A DNA stretch of 64,000 nucleotides, from the NCBI RefSeq assembly GCF_028640845.1, contig NC_080541.1:141015464-141079463 (forward strand), given 5' to 3'. A program made the translations under genes and the position numbers. A model generated the notes under the pieces. That model was given only the letters and a program-made list of their open reading frames with translations. It made no database searches and had not been told where the DNA came from. Source of the DNA: Ahaetulla prasina (taxonomy: Eukaryota; Chordata; Lepidosauria; Squamata; Colubridae). Positions 24,409 to 36,519 of the stretch are shown piece after piece. Numbering within the stretch: position 1 is the stretch's first letter; each line of letters opens with the position of its first letter.

Positions 24409-24992
24409 TGTTGTGCCTCGTCCTCCCTCCTCTCCTCAGTCGGGCCCCTCCCGTCTCCTCCCAGGCCTGCTATCAGACTCCGAGTCTGATAATGAAGATG
24501 AATGGCCAGTCATGTCTCCAGCCCCCAGCCCTGGCCCCATGCCCGGACAGGATGTCAGGAATGAACAAACAAACCTCACTCATGCGGCATGTGTTCCTTT
24601 GGCTCAGCCATCAGAGGAAGTCAGCCACGGATTGGAATTACTTGGGCCTACTCCTTCTGACCCCTCCCTTTCCCAAACAGCAGAAGACAATTCAAAGTGG
24701 GAGGATCCTTGTTTCCGGAGATCTGAGAAGCGACGCCAGCAGAAGGAAGGGAGGGGCAGGCCTGGATAAATGCTGAGTCATGTAGCCACACCCCACAGCC
24801 TATATAAAGGACCTGCTTTTGGCATTCCAACCTTGAGTCAAGCAAAGTCTCATCTAGTTTGCTGGTCACAACTTGGACTCCTGTTTGCCCTGAGAAACCT
24901 GGAAGGAATTTGGCAAAGCTGCAGAGGCTTCGTTGCCATGCTTGATACGGACTTCCTAGACCCGGTCATCGGAGGGAGAGTGGGACACAACA
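24409..24992 (+). mobile_element. Solo LTR (584 bp)
   Basis: Starts TGTTGTG and ends CACAACA, a perfect 7-bp terminal inverted repeat of the TG...CA type. A TATA box (CCTATATAAAGG) at about 24800 follows CTGAGTCATGTAGCCACACC. Flanks ACATC and ACAGC are a 4-of-5 TSD. No internal region, primer-binding site or gag/pol adjoins it, so it is a recombination-derived solo LTR. The 121-123 codon frames inside are incidental. The superfamily is not resolved. Confidence 0.78.
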
Positions 24993-24997
24993 ACAGC

Positions 24998-25735
24998 TCT
25001 GTGAAAAGCGGAACTGACAACTGTGGTGGAGTTAAGATTCAACAAATAGAGTAGTTCTTCATAATTCCTCTCTGGTCCAGAAGATCTGAGATCACTCACA
25101 AGTAGTTCAGACTGGTGCTCCTCTTAAGCAGACTGCAAAATAATAATCTTTAGTGGGTTTAGAGATCTGGGAGATGAGGGAAAACCATTTTGCTCAAACT
25201 ATCAGCATCTTTGAAAGGACATTAAGTCTCCAAGCTTCCTTTTTAAATCACTTTTGGAAATCGTTTTGTTATCTGCTTTGCTGCTATTAGGAACTTCTGG
25301 ATCAACAAGTCTGCAAACACCAGGTAAGTGTCCTTCAATTTTTGACAAAAAAAACCCAAAAATTGGTTGAAGTTGAACTCTTGAAGATGAAAGGGGGTAT
25401 TTTTGGTGGGAAGGGAATAAACAGCAAAAAGGTGATTAAAATTTTAATTTTAAAAAGTTGCAAATGGACTAAGGGTCCATGTAAATTCCTGAATTAATTA
25501 TACAAAATATTTCCCATGGGAAAACACTTTTATTTTGGAAGTTTGAAAAATACATAGTAAAATTTTAAAAATAAGGTTTTAAAACTTGAAGTTAGTTCCT
25601 AGATTACAATTAAAGAACAATGACAGAATGATGCAAAACATTGAACATAATATTTTTTGAACATCATCATTTCATCCTGATGTCAGCAAAAGTCCATTAA
25701 GGATTATCAGAGATAACATATTTATTTTAACCTTT
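24998..25735. other. Unrecognised non-coding stretch
   Basis: No gene or clear repeat. AT-rich, and it does not look like a retroelement interior. Confidence 0.5.
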
Positions 25736-25790
25736 TTTTTATTATTTGAATTTATATCCTGCCCTTCTCCGAAGACTTAGGGCGGCTTAT
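25736..25790 (-). mobile_element. SINE/L2-type tail fragment
   Basis: Complement of the hairpin tail (ATATCCTGCCCTTCTCCGAA...GGGCGGCTTAT). The SINE body is missing. Confidence 0.75.
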
Positions 25791-28461
25791 ATTTTTGAAA
25801 TAAGAGATGGGATTGGGTCAAAGAAATTATAAGTAACTAAAATTGTCTGTATGTATTGTAATGCAGGTGAGAAGTCACTTCTTTATATATTTCTTTTCTT
25901 TTTCTTTATTCTTTATTTCTACTTTTCTTTCTACTTTTTCCCTTTTTTCATTTTTTACACTTCTATTCTTTCTTTTTATACTTCTATTTTTTTAGTGAGT
26001 TACTTTTATTGTTGGAATTATAATATTTAATAAAATTATTCTAAAAAAAAAGAAATGCCATTTCATTTGTGCTTTTTCAAAAAACAAAACAAAACAAAAC
26101 TGGTCATTTCAGAAAAGTTCGCCCTAAGTAGGAATTCATTTCATTCAATTGTTTCTCTTTCTCTCTTTAAAGACTGTTCAATCTCCTGGCTAGTTTCCAT
26201 GAATATTATGTTGTGTTTAGTAGGCATAGATAGATAGATCACAAAGGATAGAGAAGAAGAAAAAATTTACTCTTCTGTTGTTGCTTTGTGGAAGGGAAAG
26301 TGGTCTTATTTCTTGTTTCTCTATTCAGTTCTAGGTCTCATGTATGCCCAAATAAAATGAGAATGGGACCTATACTCCGACATAAGAACATTCAGTGGTT
26401 GATTGCTGTAGATGACAGCAAAGACGTATAAATGATTGGCTGGCATAGTTTGCAAATATTCTTGGAATTTCTATCTACAGAAATGGACTGGACACAGCAA
26501 TATAAATGTCTGAATAATTTAAAAAAAACATAGAAATAATGCAACATTAATTATATTATGGTAACATAGGATTGGATAAAGATATCTGGGACTCATCTTA
26601 AAGATATCTTGTCTCCATCTTTAAAAAGTTCCTTTGTTGTTGTTGTTTTTCTTTTTCCATCATAGTATAGGAGGGGGAAAAAAGGGCATATTAAATACCT
26701 AAGATTCTTGGCATTACACACCATCAGATGAACCTTTCCAGACAGTGCTTCTTAATCACAGATTGATAGTTACATTTATAGCGTGATCAGAAACTAAAAA
26801 CGCAATGCAAACTCAACAAGCCCCTCAATTGTCAGGAATGAAACATGGAAAAGGAGAACCCAAGGCATTTATATAGGTCACAGTGCCAAATGTTCAGATT
26901 AAGACATACATCATACACAGTGGACGAGAGCTCACGGAATATTAGAAGCATTCATGAAAAGCACTGACCTTCTAAATAAGCACCTTCTTTCCTAATAAGT
27001 AATGAAATGTACCCTTTTTTCTATCTCACGGATCATTTTAAAGGCTAGTAATTTTTTCCCCCTGCCTGTAACCAAGGTAATTGTATAAAACTTCATTATT
27101 AGCATAGCAAGTATGTATTTAAAATAATCAGAGGTAGATTATCTATTCATGCAAGGTTTGAAGCCTGACTGCTTTTAGCAAGCCACTACAACATCCAGGC
27201 CCATCTAGACATTCTTCTGATGAAACTCAAGAGCAACTGCAAAACAGAAAATAACCTTTTAGGATTCGATTGGCATTTGGAGAACCAACCAGTAAAGAAG
27301 TTTTTTATTTGCTCCTGGATAATCCAGAAATATTGTCTGTGTCTGCTTCTGAGCAAACCAATATCCCAAGAGAACTGGCCTTTCTGGCTTGCTGAAGCAC
27401 TGCAAGTGGAGAACGTTTCTTCTGAGAAGGGCCACATTTCTTCCAGAGTAGTCTACCATGGCTCAAACAAGAGATTAGGAAATGGGGGTGTTTTTTTTCT
27501 CTTGTTTCCTGCAACATCTACCTTTTTCTTTCACTCTTTGATACTTTTTCTTCCTCTATTCTTTCCCAAAAATGGAAAGTAGTGGATCTGTCTTGCTAGA
27601 GCTCTGAATGCAAAGTGCTTTTAAAGTTAGAATAAGAACCAAGGGTTGCGTGGGATCTATTACCAACTTCCCTATTTATGGGCAAGAGCTGCTTCTCTTC
27701 AGGCAACCCATTTAATTATGTATATTGGTTCCAAATTAGGCACTTGGTGTTGATGGTAAATTTAATTTCTCAGGATCTCTGCTGCTTACTCAGCCCTTTT
27801 CCAAAGCTCTCCAGTTCAATTCATACCAGGGCTCATAATTTACAATCACCATGTGGAGAACCCTAATCTGAATAAAGGACAACAAGCTATGCAGCTACAA
27901 ATATCTCAGTGTGGTTGCAGCAAGGAGTTCTTGCACCTTTCTGAGTTTTTGTATCCTGAGATTTACTCCTTTCATGAATATATTAGGCTAAGATTAATGT
28001 CAGCCTGCAGCATTGATTGGTAGATTGTGGGCTTCAGAAAATTGCTGTCCCTTTTAAGTACCTGTAGCTGCATCTCAAAAAATGTGGACGGACATTCTGA
28101 ATAGGTTGTTCTCGACGCTGGTTTTGGCTATCATAATTCGAGTGGTGACTTGGGTGCATGGCTCAAGTGATAGTCACAATCTTCTCTCAGTAAGCAGAAA
28201 CAGCTCAGATAGGAGAGTTGATCAATGGCATTGTCACAGACAGTTCTCTAAGAGACATTAAATATCTTCCTTTTGATTTTAAATAAATGCCAGAGATTAC
28301 AGTTTTGAGAATCATTATACTATGTCCAACAACTGTGGATGTAGAGAATTAACTTAATTAACTTATAGTGCTTTTTGTACTATGTTAAGTACAAAACAGT
28401 CATAAACACAAATCAAAACTTTTGCTTTCCTCTATGTTTTTTGTTTTGTTGCTGATATATG
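25791..28461. other. Long unrecognised stretch
   Basis: No convincing gene. The region 25860-26053 is a T/C-rich run ending TTTAATAAAATTATTCTAAA plus A's and could be a LINE 3' end in plus orientation, without TSD support. The 120-codon frame at 27220-27582 has no known domain and ends in low-complexity sequence. Confidence 0.4.
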
Positions 28462-28686
28462 CTTGTAATCCTTATAAGGCAATCCTTATGATTTATATTG
28501 ATATATTGACCATCAATTGTGTTGTAAATATTGTACCTTGATGAACGTATCTTTTCTTTTATGTACACTGAGAGCATATGCACCAAGACAAATTCCTTGT
28601 GTGTCCAATCACACTTGGCCAATAAAAAAAATCTATTCTATTCTATTCTATTCTATTCTATTCTATTCTATTCTATTCTATTCTAA
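28462..28686 (+). mobile_element. CR1/L3 3' end with long (TTCTA)n tail
   Basis: Same 3' UTR as 461-637, differing at only a few bases, followed by about eleven TTCTA units (28632-28686). The longest plus-strand pentamer tail here. Confidence 0.85.
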
Positions 28687-29194
28687 GTATTACAACAAAG
28701 ACTAAACAGTATTAGAAAATCTGCATGTACTCTCAGATTAATCCAAATGCTTGAGATTCATTCATTTAGCTCTGTTAACTAATTGTGGTGCCAATGAGGG
28801 CATCTTGGACATGAATATTGTGGCATCAGTTTCTGGACATTAAATCCATTTGATTGGATACAATCACTTACAGTATGCTTACCATTCAACCAAATGAGAG
28901 TGAATTGTTTATCAAGTCATGACCCACATTCCAACAACTCAACTCAACTTGAGTAGCCTTCTGTACCACAAGGCAACAATATTGCCTTGTGGTATGTAAT
29001 TTCCCATTTGGACTTTGGTCTGTCCAAACCCCTGTTCAACAGAAGGCAACAAAAATGTCTGAAAGGATAACCGGCCATAAGAAGATAACCCAGGAATCTT
29101 TACTTCACATAGTCTATTTTTATTCATTAGCTCACATGCTTCAGCAACTGCGGGTGCAACTGACCAAGCTTCCAGCGGACCATGAATTTAATTA

Positions 29195-30172
29195 ATATTT
29201 GTTTATTCAAGAAATTGAGATCCTTATTTATCAATCAAGTTTAGATACTGCTCTTCTCACTCTCAGAATGACTGTGGAAGTTTACAAATAAAAGCATAAA
29301 AACCATATAATAACACAATGCATGTGTTCAGTAAAATGGGAACCAAGTAAATACAACGATAAAATAAGTTTAGAATTAAAAGTGGAGGAAGTACTTTCAG
29401 GGTGCTAACCACCTTCTGATTACATGCTCCTCTTCAAGCTTCACACATGTTGGCAGAACCAAATCTTCACACTCTTCTGAATGGCCAGAACAACCTCACT
29501 GTTCCCTAAGGTGGGTACAAAGCGGAAAAGGATTTCTTACTTGGACCTCTCCTGTCAAAAAATTTTAACTGACAGGGTCCATAACATATGTTCCCCTGCC
29601 TGATGTAAGATGGTTCCTTGCATAACCTGGTCCCAAATCATTGCAGGATTTTAAAGGTAATAACCAACATCTTGAATTGGACTCTGAAACAAAGCAGCAC
29701 ACAATGCGACTCTTGCTGCAAAGGTGTTACATGTATCAACCTTGAGGCACCCAAAATTGCTAGTGTGGTATAATTCTGTACCAGCTGTAGTTTCTGCATA
29801 CTCCTCAATGGTAGCCTGATGTAGAGTGTATTGTAATATTCCATATGAGAAATGATCAGGTAGGGGTATAACTAGTGCACAACGTAGAGTTAAGCGAAGG
29901 CCCTCCTAGTCACAATTGCCACTTCAAGCAGGAATTGGGAGTCCAAGAAGAGCTTCCCAATATGCATCAGGTTTGTCTAGGTCAGAGTGGCCCACAAGAC
30001 CAAAGATGATAACCCCCCACATATATAGGAACCCCCCCCCACTCACAGCCACTCCGTCTTAACAGGATTTCTCTGAAGCTATTGTTTCCCATCTAGACCC
30101 TCACAATTCCCATAGCATCACCACTTACTTCACCCAAGATAGTGATGTATAGCTGGATATCATCAGCATATT
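29195..30172 (-). mobile_element. Old L2-clade LINE 3' portion
   Basis: The left end is a diverged L2 tail complement (CTGCTCTTCTCACTCTCAGA). The minus frame at 29844-29638 contains YYNTLYIRLPLRSMQKLQLV and FRVQFKMLVITFKILQ, matching the L2 C-terminal region seen at 58.1-58.4 kb. Stops and shifts abound. The upstream limit is approximate. Confidence 0.62.
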
Positions 30173-30418
30173 AATGATAGCAATAGCGCTTAGACTTATA
30201 CAGTATATTGCTTCACAGTGCTTGACAGCCTTCTCTAAGCAGATTATAGAATCAGAATATTGCCCCCAACAATCTGGGTCCTCATTTTTCCGACCTCGGA
30301 AGGATGGAAGACTGAGTCAATCTTGAGCTGGTGAGAATCGAACTGCCAAACTGCTGGAAGCTGGCAGTCAGCAGAAGTAGCCTACAGTACTGCATTCTAA
30401 CCACTGCATCATGGCTCT
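30173..30418 (-). mobile_element. tRNA-derived SINE, second subfamily
   Basis: Complement of the 15003 type, from the AGCAATAGCGCTTAGAC tail to the head complement CACTGCATCATGGCT. Confidence 0.85.
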
Positions 30419-30689
30419 ACCTAGTCATGAGGACAGATGATCTCAAGCAGCAGTTTTTTCTCGGCTGGATGTTTTGTGGTCCAATTGCCGTCCATTTGTT
30501 ATTCAGCCCTTTAAGCAGGCCATCAGCTGCCCTGGCCATTTGTCTACCATGCATTCATCACTTGCTCAGAGCCAAAGTAATCCTCTGTTCTTCAGTCCCT
30601 CAAGGAGGCCAGGTAATGCTCAGCTATTTTGACTGTTAATCCTCTGCCAGGATGGCTCCACTTGCCAGCAAGGGCCCACGGCTCACTCC

Positions 30690-30865
30690 ACCCTCAGCTG
30701 CCATGTCAACCACTTGACAATTTCATGATTCATTTAACAATTGAAATGATTTGCTTAACAACCATGGCAAAAGTTATAAAATCAAGCATGACTCACTTAG
30801 CAATTGCCTTGCCTAGCAAAGGAAATTCTGATCCAATTGTGGTCATAGGTTGAAGACTATCTATA
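30690..30865. mobile_element. Remnant of AGTCCTCGA-end MITE family
   Basis: CACTTAGCAATTG, AAGGAAATTCTGATCCAATT and GTGGTCATAGGTTGAAGACT correspond to the right half of 44571-44962. Confidence 0.5.
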
Positions 30866-31271
30866 TTTCTAAACACCAAATAGCCATGTGGAATGAGCAA
30901 TCTGGAACAAGGACAAGGAGACTGCTATACTTCTTCTCACCTATCCTACTCCAGATTGTGTTTTTCTGCTTTTAACAATGGAGAAATAATATCCCTTGCT
31001 ATTCATCTAAAGGGTAACATACTGTCAGACTTCAACAGATAAGTGTTACCAGATAATAAGCTTTCCATGTGTGTTATATACCCAGAGGTCTCCATTCCAC
31101 CCTTCTGACACAATATCACTTTGCTTTTTACATAATCCTTTTTAAAACTAAATAGTTTCGAAGTGACAGGTTATTAAAAGACGCCCTAATAAGTTTAAAT
31201 TATGACCGAAGCTTTCGTGTAATGGTTTTATTACCTAACAGTAAAAACAGGAAGTTAATAAATACTATTCA

Positions 31272-31274
<3 letters not shown>

Positions 31275-31361
<87 letters not shown>
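31275..31361. repeat. (AT)n microsatellite at PLE end
   Basis: About 43 AT units directly abutting the 3' end of the PLE that follows. The Ile/Tyr repeat frames are artefacts. Confidence 0.97.
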
Positions 31362-31365
<4 letters not shown>

Positions 31366-31745
31366 TTCTGAGGTTTTCACGGGTGTTTGTATATAGGTCT
31401 TTGGTTGTTCGGGTTTTCTCCCGTGTAAAATTGGAAGTGTCTTGGCGACGTTTCGACGAAGTCTCATTCGTCATCTTCAGGCTTCAGCTTCGTGCTTCTG
31501 GGAGCAATGTGTGATCGCAGCTGTTTCTTCCTTTTAACTGCTAGTGGGGGTTTGAACTGATTGGGTGGGAGCTTGGCTGTGCTCTGATTGGATGGGGTTT
31601 TTTCTGTGCTCTGATTGGCTGTGGGTGTGTCCTGTGTTGGTGGGGGCTTGGTTGTGCTCAGTCTAGTCTGTGCTGCAGGGGGATTTGAGCTGGTGAGCTG
31701 CATAGCTGTTGTTTGGCTTTGTGGTCGTGCTACATCTTCATCTTA
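31362..31745 (-). mobile_element. Penelope-like element 3' tail
   Basis: Minus-strand copy of the tail at 49.5-49.89 kb. A Pro/Thr/Asn-rich frame (31703-31464) contains KLPPNQFKPPLAVKRKKQ, followed by the hammerhead-like block GACGTTTCGACGAAGTC (complement sense). It ends at the AT microsatellite. It lacks reverse transcriptase and the GIY-YIG core. Confidence 0.82.
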
Positions 31746-32493
31746 TATATATTAATTTGAATAATTAACATTTCTAACATTCTCTGCTAGAGTTCCAGAA
31801 GTTGATTTTTATAATTGTGCTACAGAAACATGAAAAACAGACATAATATTAAAAAAATACTTCCTTTCAAAACAAAAACACTACCCTCCCCATCTTCACC
31901 CAGTGGATCTTTATCTTTATTCATTTTCCAGAATGTTATTTCTCAGCCCCATAAGGAAGAAGGAAGAGTAAGGATAGAAGAGGAATTTGGCACTGCAGAT
32001 TTAGATAAAATTAAGACCGCATGTAGGGAATAATTTGAGAAAGACACCAACCACACTCAATTTTACAAAAGGCTTTCTGTATTGGAAATAACTTTTCAAA
32101 GCTCCATTTCTTCCAGCTGTCAAAGTAATTGTATACTCTAATTATATCAAAGGGAAGAAATATTGTTATTATGGTGGAACAGTGTCTATATTCTTGTCAT
32201 GGTCAATTCTGGAAAGGAAGAGCAAAAACACAACAAATCTCACACAGGCTGACACGCGAATGAAGGAAGCCAATTAGTGCCCAAGCATAAGTCACCAGCA
32301 GAGTTTTGGAGTAGAAAATAGGAGATATGAGTTTGAACTCCATCAGAGGATTAGAAAGAAAATGATATTTTTTGCCAGAGGAAAAAAAACAATGCTTTAT
32401 TGCATTCCCTCACCCTCTGCTTTAATTGTTTAATTTTTTTTTCTTTTGACCCACAAGAACAAATCCTATAGAGTGGAAGCTTCATAACAGTTA
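31746..32493. other. Unrecognised non-coding stretch
   Basis: No gene or assignable repeat. Confidence 0.5.
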
Positions 32494-32501
32494 GTGTAGA
32501 A

Positions 32502-33018
32502 CAGTGGTAGTCAACCTGGTCCCTACCACCCACTAGTGGACGTTCCAGCTTTCATGGTGGGCGGTAGGGATTTTGTCTGATATTGAAGCACTTTCCTTTT
32601 TTTTAATTTAATTAACCTTTTAAAAAAATTCCATAACATTATTTAAAAACATTTTCATTAGGTTTTCATAAAATTTCCCGTGACAATTTAAATTTCTAAA
32701 ATATACTATTTGTATCACCCGCGCATAAGTTTCGTTCACGTTACGTAAGTGAAACTAAATGGCGCTATAGTGTGACCCCAAACAAAAGAGCCTCGTCCCA
32801 GAATAACTCACGCATCTCCACCACCACCACCCAACTGTAACAGACAAGCAGAGCTGGTAGCCGGTGGCCTCCCCCAAACCCAATCCATGATGCGCAAGAG
32901 GCATGTGCAGACAACGATACACGGCGCATTACTGTGGAACCAGTGGGCGGTTAGAAAATTTTACTACTAACAGAGATACAAAAGTGGGCGGTAGGTATAA
33001 AAAGGTTGACTACCCCTG
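32502..33018 (-). mobile_element. Non-autonomous hAT, uninterrupted copy
   Basis: 517 bp, starting CAGTGGTAGTCAACC and ending GGTTGACTACCCCTG, with perfect TSD GTGTAGAA (32494-32501, 33019-33026). Reverse-oriented homologue of the 4129-5343 element without its L2. CGCCCAC-type subterminal repeats occur at both ends. No transposase. Confidence 0.92.
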
Positions 33019-33231
33019 GTGTAGAACAATGTTTCTTATATGTGGTCCTAGGATCCCTAGGGGGCTTCCAAGACCTTCTTGGGGCGGGGGGGAAGGAGCA
33101 GGGGTGAAATGCTCCCGGTTCGGACCAGATGGGTCGATCCGATAGCAATAGAAGCGGTGGTTCAGAGAACCGGTAGCAAAAATCCTTGCCCACCCACCGC
33201 CCCAGCTGAGCCACACGATCGTCAGAGCCTT

Positions 33232-33486
33232 TTTTTTTTTTTTTACTTTTAAAAGCATTTTTTAACAACCTCTTTGGCTGAAGAGGTTGTAAAAAATGCT
33301 TTTAAAGGGTTAAAACAAGGCTCTAACAATCCCGGCTGAGATGCCTGATGGTCAGATGCTTTTTTTTTTACTTTTAAAAGCATTTTTTAACAACCTCTTT
33401 GGCTGAAGAGGTTGTAAAAAATGCTTTTAAAGGGTTAAAACAAGGCTCTAACAATCCCGGCTGAGATGCCTGATGGTCAGATGCTT
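33232..33486. repeat. Two tandem ~125-bp units with hairpins
   Basis: Each unit has a T run, ACTTTTAAAAGC, AACAACCTCTTTGGCTGAAG plus AGGTTGT (an imperfect hairpin), AAAATGCTTTTAAAGGGTT and GATGCCTGATGGTCAGATGC. The two copies are almost identical apart from T-run length. A single related unit lies at 11580-11760. Confidence 0.88.
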
Positions 33487-33587
33487 TTTTTTTTTTTTAC
33501 TTTTAAAAACATTTTTTAAAAGGTAAAACAGCTGAAGCCTGCTAGGCAAAAAATGGGAGGTGTAGGCAAAAAATGGGGGGGGGGGTC

Positions 33588-33588
<1 letters not shown>

Positions 33589-33639
<51 letters not shown>

Positions 33640-33652
33640 GAGAAGGTTGGGT
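33589..33652. repeat. (AG)n microsatellite
   Basis: AG dinucleotides with one GGG interruption, inside the nested hAT. Confidence 0.96.
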
Positions 33653-34253
33653 GGGAGGGAGGGAGGAAAAAGGAAAGGAAGGAAGGACTATAAACCTGGT
33701 ACTAGACACAGCTTCAGAGGATAATCCAGGGCTGGAAGGGACCTGAGGTCATCTAGTCCAACCCAACATATTGTTAGTGAGTTTCTGTCTTTTGATTCCC
33801 CCAGTCACATAGCCACGCCCACCCAGTCACATGACACACACACACCCCCAAGCCATGCCCATCAAGCCATGCCCACAGAACTGGTAGGAAATAAATTTAG
33901 ATTTCACCACCGGGAAGGAGGTATTTAAAATTAATTATTTGTCAGATATTGAACATATTTGCGAAAATTTTAAAGAATGACACATTTTTTAAAAAAAAAA
34001 ATGTTTAAAACATAGGGTTTTTTTGCTTTTAAAACTATTTTATTTATGTTAATATTTAATGGGTTTAATACTGTTATTTTTACATCATTCGATAAATTAA
34101 TAATCTATTACTGCATCAATTTCAATTTTTAATGTGCGAAATAGTGATGAATATAAACCATAAAAACAATCATTCTTTTGGGGGTCCTCCATAATTTTTT
34201 TTAAATGGGAAAGGGTTCTAAGAGCAAAAGGGTTTGGAAACAGTGTTGTAGAA

Positions 34254-34321
34254 CAGGGGTCTCCAACCTTGGCAACTTTAAGACTTGTGGACTTCAACTC
34301 CCAGAATTCCTCAGCCAGCTG
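34254..34321. mobile_element. Single-arm hAT MITE (68 bp)
   Basis: Starts CAGGGGTCTCCAACCTTGG and ends CAGCCAGCTG, one half of the palindromic MITE seen whole at 35145 and 40556. Perfect octamer TTGTAGAA on both sides (34246-34253, 34322-34329). Confidence 0.8.
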
Positions 34322-34638
34322 TTGTAGAACATGATATGGTATTAATGTTCTTCTCTCTTGCACTGGCCCAAGCCACTCGCACTTCTGTTATTTTTCCAAC
34401 AATTCATCTGTCATGTCAAAACATGAAATTCTTGATATGAATTGCATTCCATAAACATCTCAAGGCCCTTTTTTCATATTTTGCAGACACCCAGCTGGTA
34501 AAATTTAGCATAGGGGGTCTTCTGTTTCTGACTATTATGTCTTGATATACAACAGAACTGTAAACTAGTTAAGCCGGACTTCTTGACTCTCCCAATAAAG
34601 AGAGGAATTGGTTCAGTAAGTCAACAACCTTGAAGTAC

Positions 34639-34713
34639 AGAATAGAATAGAATAGAATAGAATAGAATAGAATAGAATAGAATAGAATAGAATAGAATAG
34701 AATAGAATAGAAT
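34639..34713. repeat. (AATAG)n at CR1 3' end
   Basis: About 15 AATAG pentamers directly at the 3' end of the minus-strand CR1 that follows. Confidence 0.95.
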
Positions 34714-35144
34714 AACAGAGTTGGAAGGGACCTTGGATGTCTTCTAGTCCAACCCCCAGCTTAGGCAGGAAACCCTACACCACTTCTGACAAATGCTTAT
34801 CCAACATCTTAAAAACTTCCAGTGTTGGAACATTCACAATTTCTGGAGGCAAATTGTTCCACTCATTCTAACAGTCAGAAAATTTCTCCTTTGTTCTAAG
34901 TTGCTTCTCTCCTTGATTAGTTTCTACCCATTGCTTCTTGTTCTACCCTCAGGTACTTTGGAGAATAGCTTGTCTCCCTCTTCTTTGGGGCAGCCCCTGA
35001 GATATTGGAACACTGCTATCATGTCTCCCCTAGTCCTTCTTTTCATTAAACTAGACATACCCAGTTCCTGCAACCGTTCTTCATATGTTTTAGCCTCCAG
35101 TCCCCTAATCATCTTTGTTGCTCTTTTCTGCACTCTTTCTAGAA
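34714..35144 (-). pseudogene. CR1 LINE ORF2 C-terminus and 3' UTR
   Basis: The minus frame 35157-34924 reads VLERVQKRATKMIRGLEAKT, YEERLQELGMSSLMKRRTRG and DMIAVFQYLRGCPKEEGDKL, the classic CR1 segment downstream of the reverse transcriptase. The conserved 3' end (antisense GAGTTGGAAGGGACCTTGG at 34715-34735) joins the AATAG array. The 5' side is truncated and capped by the MITE at 35145. No catalytic residues remain. Confidence 0.92.
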
Positions 35145-35284
35145 CAGGGGTCTCCAACCTTGGTTCGTTTAAGACTTGTGGACTTCAGCTCCCAGAGTTC
35201 CTCAGCCAGCTTTGCTTTGTTGACTGAGGGACTCTGGGAGTTGAAGTCCACAAGTCTTAAAGGGACCAAGGTCGGAGACCCCTG
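35145..35284. mobile_element. Palindromic hAT MITE (140 bp)
   Basis: Starts CAGGGGTCTCCAACC and ends GGTCGGAGACCCCTG. It is nearly a full-length inverted repeat through GACTTGTGGACTTCAGCTCC. TSD TTCTAGAA (35137-35144) against TTCTAGAG (35285-35292). Confidence 0.92.
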
Positions 35285-35292
35285 TTCTAGAG

Positions 35293-36514
35293 TATATATG
35301 TATAATTCATTTTCTATTTATAACATCTTCAGTAGAAGGACATGGATAAACCAGGGATGATCAAACTGCTTGTAAGGCAAAAACTTCTGATGTGTATTTA
35401 AAATGAAAATCAGTCATTCCAACTCAGGAGACCCCTCCCCACCAGTTTCACATTTTTAGTCCAGATGCCTTCTTATGCTTAGAAATACCTCTGATGTCAC
35501 TAAGAACAAGCAATGAAGAAGGCACAATAAAAAAGACAGGAGACAAGTTTAGTATCCGCCACATTGCTCTCTGGGCCTACTTTGGTTCTCAGGTACTTTG
35601 CATCTCATTGCTTTCAAATATTTTAGATTTGAATAACATAATTAAGCCTCTGAGGTCTGCCTCCAGAAGCTGTGAATTAAACGATATGCACATTTTTTAA
35701 AGACAAATTTTTCACTATTTATGCGAGTTGAAACATGTCTGGAACATCTAATGCTGTGAACACTTAAGGATCAAATCTGGCAAAGGCTGCTGGATGAGGC
35801 TAATCAAATTTATTCTACTGCCTTACATTTGGTTTGAAATAACTTTTCTTGGTTGGCAGTTGTGGTAAGTAATAAATGCGCCTCCTCAATCAATTTTTTT
35901 TTAGCATTTTTTTTCTTGTTGGCTATCAATATGCAATTATTGTCTCAGTAATCTGTGGCTTTATGTACAATGAATCAAATTAATGCTGAAATGTGGAGTA
36001 CCCTGAGCCCAGTGTGGCTCAGGTTTATAAAGAGTTGAACTTAATTGGCCATCTATTCAGACACACTCATATATGTGAGTACTGTATGTGATTTGGTTTG
36101 TCAGAATGTTGCCTGAATGAGGAAGTATGTATTGTAGTAAAAATTTGCGGTGTGTGATCCACTTCAAATTAAAAATGCAAGATTCAAAGATGGTATAGTT
36201 TGGTTAGACTTTGAGATTCCAGAGTTAAACGCAATAACGTTGTTTGAACTGACTGAAGATTTGATGCATGATTCAACCCTAGATAATAGTGACAGGCATC
36301 AAACAACCACACAATACACATTGTGTATTTTTTAACACACAATGAATCAATATAAGAGAGAGAGCAGGCAGTTCAGAGAACATCAACCCTGTAAAGGTTC
36401 TTGAATAGCTTCAAGCATTCATATACTTTTGAAATGTTCCCTCTGTAGCTTTTTTGAGATAGTAAGGATGAGAAAAGGACAGCATAGCAGCCTTCAGACT
36501 GTTCAGCCAACAGT
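35293..36514. other. Unrecognised non-coding stretch
   Basis: No gene. Short frames at 35494-35700 and 36150-36335 have no known domain. No repeat recognised. Confidence 0.5.
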
Positions 36515-36519
36515 AAACC

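Larger units (their letters stand above)
33099..33912. mobile_element. Nested long ACCGGT-family hAT
   Basis: Starts CAGGGGTGAAATGC and ends ATTTCACCACCG. Perfect TSD GGAAGGAG at 33091-33098 and 33913-33920, though both flanks are G/A-rich. Contains ACCGGTAGCAAAAATCC, two long internal tandem units (33232-33486), an (AG)n run and a CR1 3' end-like phrase (GCTGGAAGGGACCTGAGG) near 33732. Homologous to 10505-11887. Confidence 0.75.
33027..34245. mobile_element. Second hAT element, sharing the same target
   Basis: Starts CAATGTTTCTTATATG and ends TTTGGAAACAGTG; the outer ten bases are inverted complements at eight positions. The flanking octamers are GTGTAGAA (33019-33026) and TTGTAGAA (34246-34253). 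A nested ACCGGT-family element occupies 33099-33912, leaving about 400 bp of host element. Confidence 0.75.

Noticed and set aside
24398..24776. Two overlapping frames of 121-123 codons
   Set aside because: They lie entirely within the solo LTR, have no domain, and overlap each other in different frames.
27220..27582. 120-aa frame with hydrophobic end
   Set aside because: No domain, low-complexity end, minus-strand frames equally long; no evidence of a gene.
28632..28686. CRISPR-like short regular repeats
   Set aside because: Units are 5 bp with no spacers; this is a LINE-tail microsatellite in a vertebrate genome.
31255..31474. Ile-Tyr repeat protein (also 49775-50061)
   Set aside because: Translation of (AT)n beside the PLE tails.
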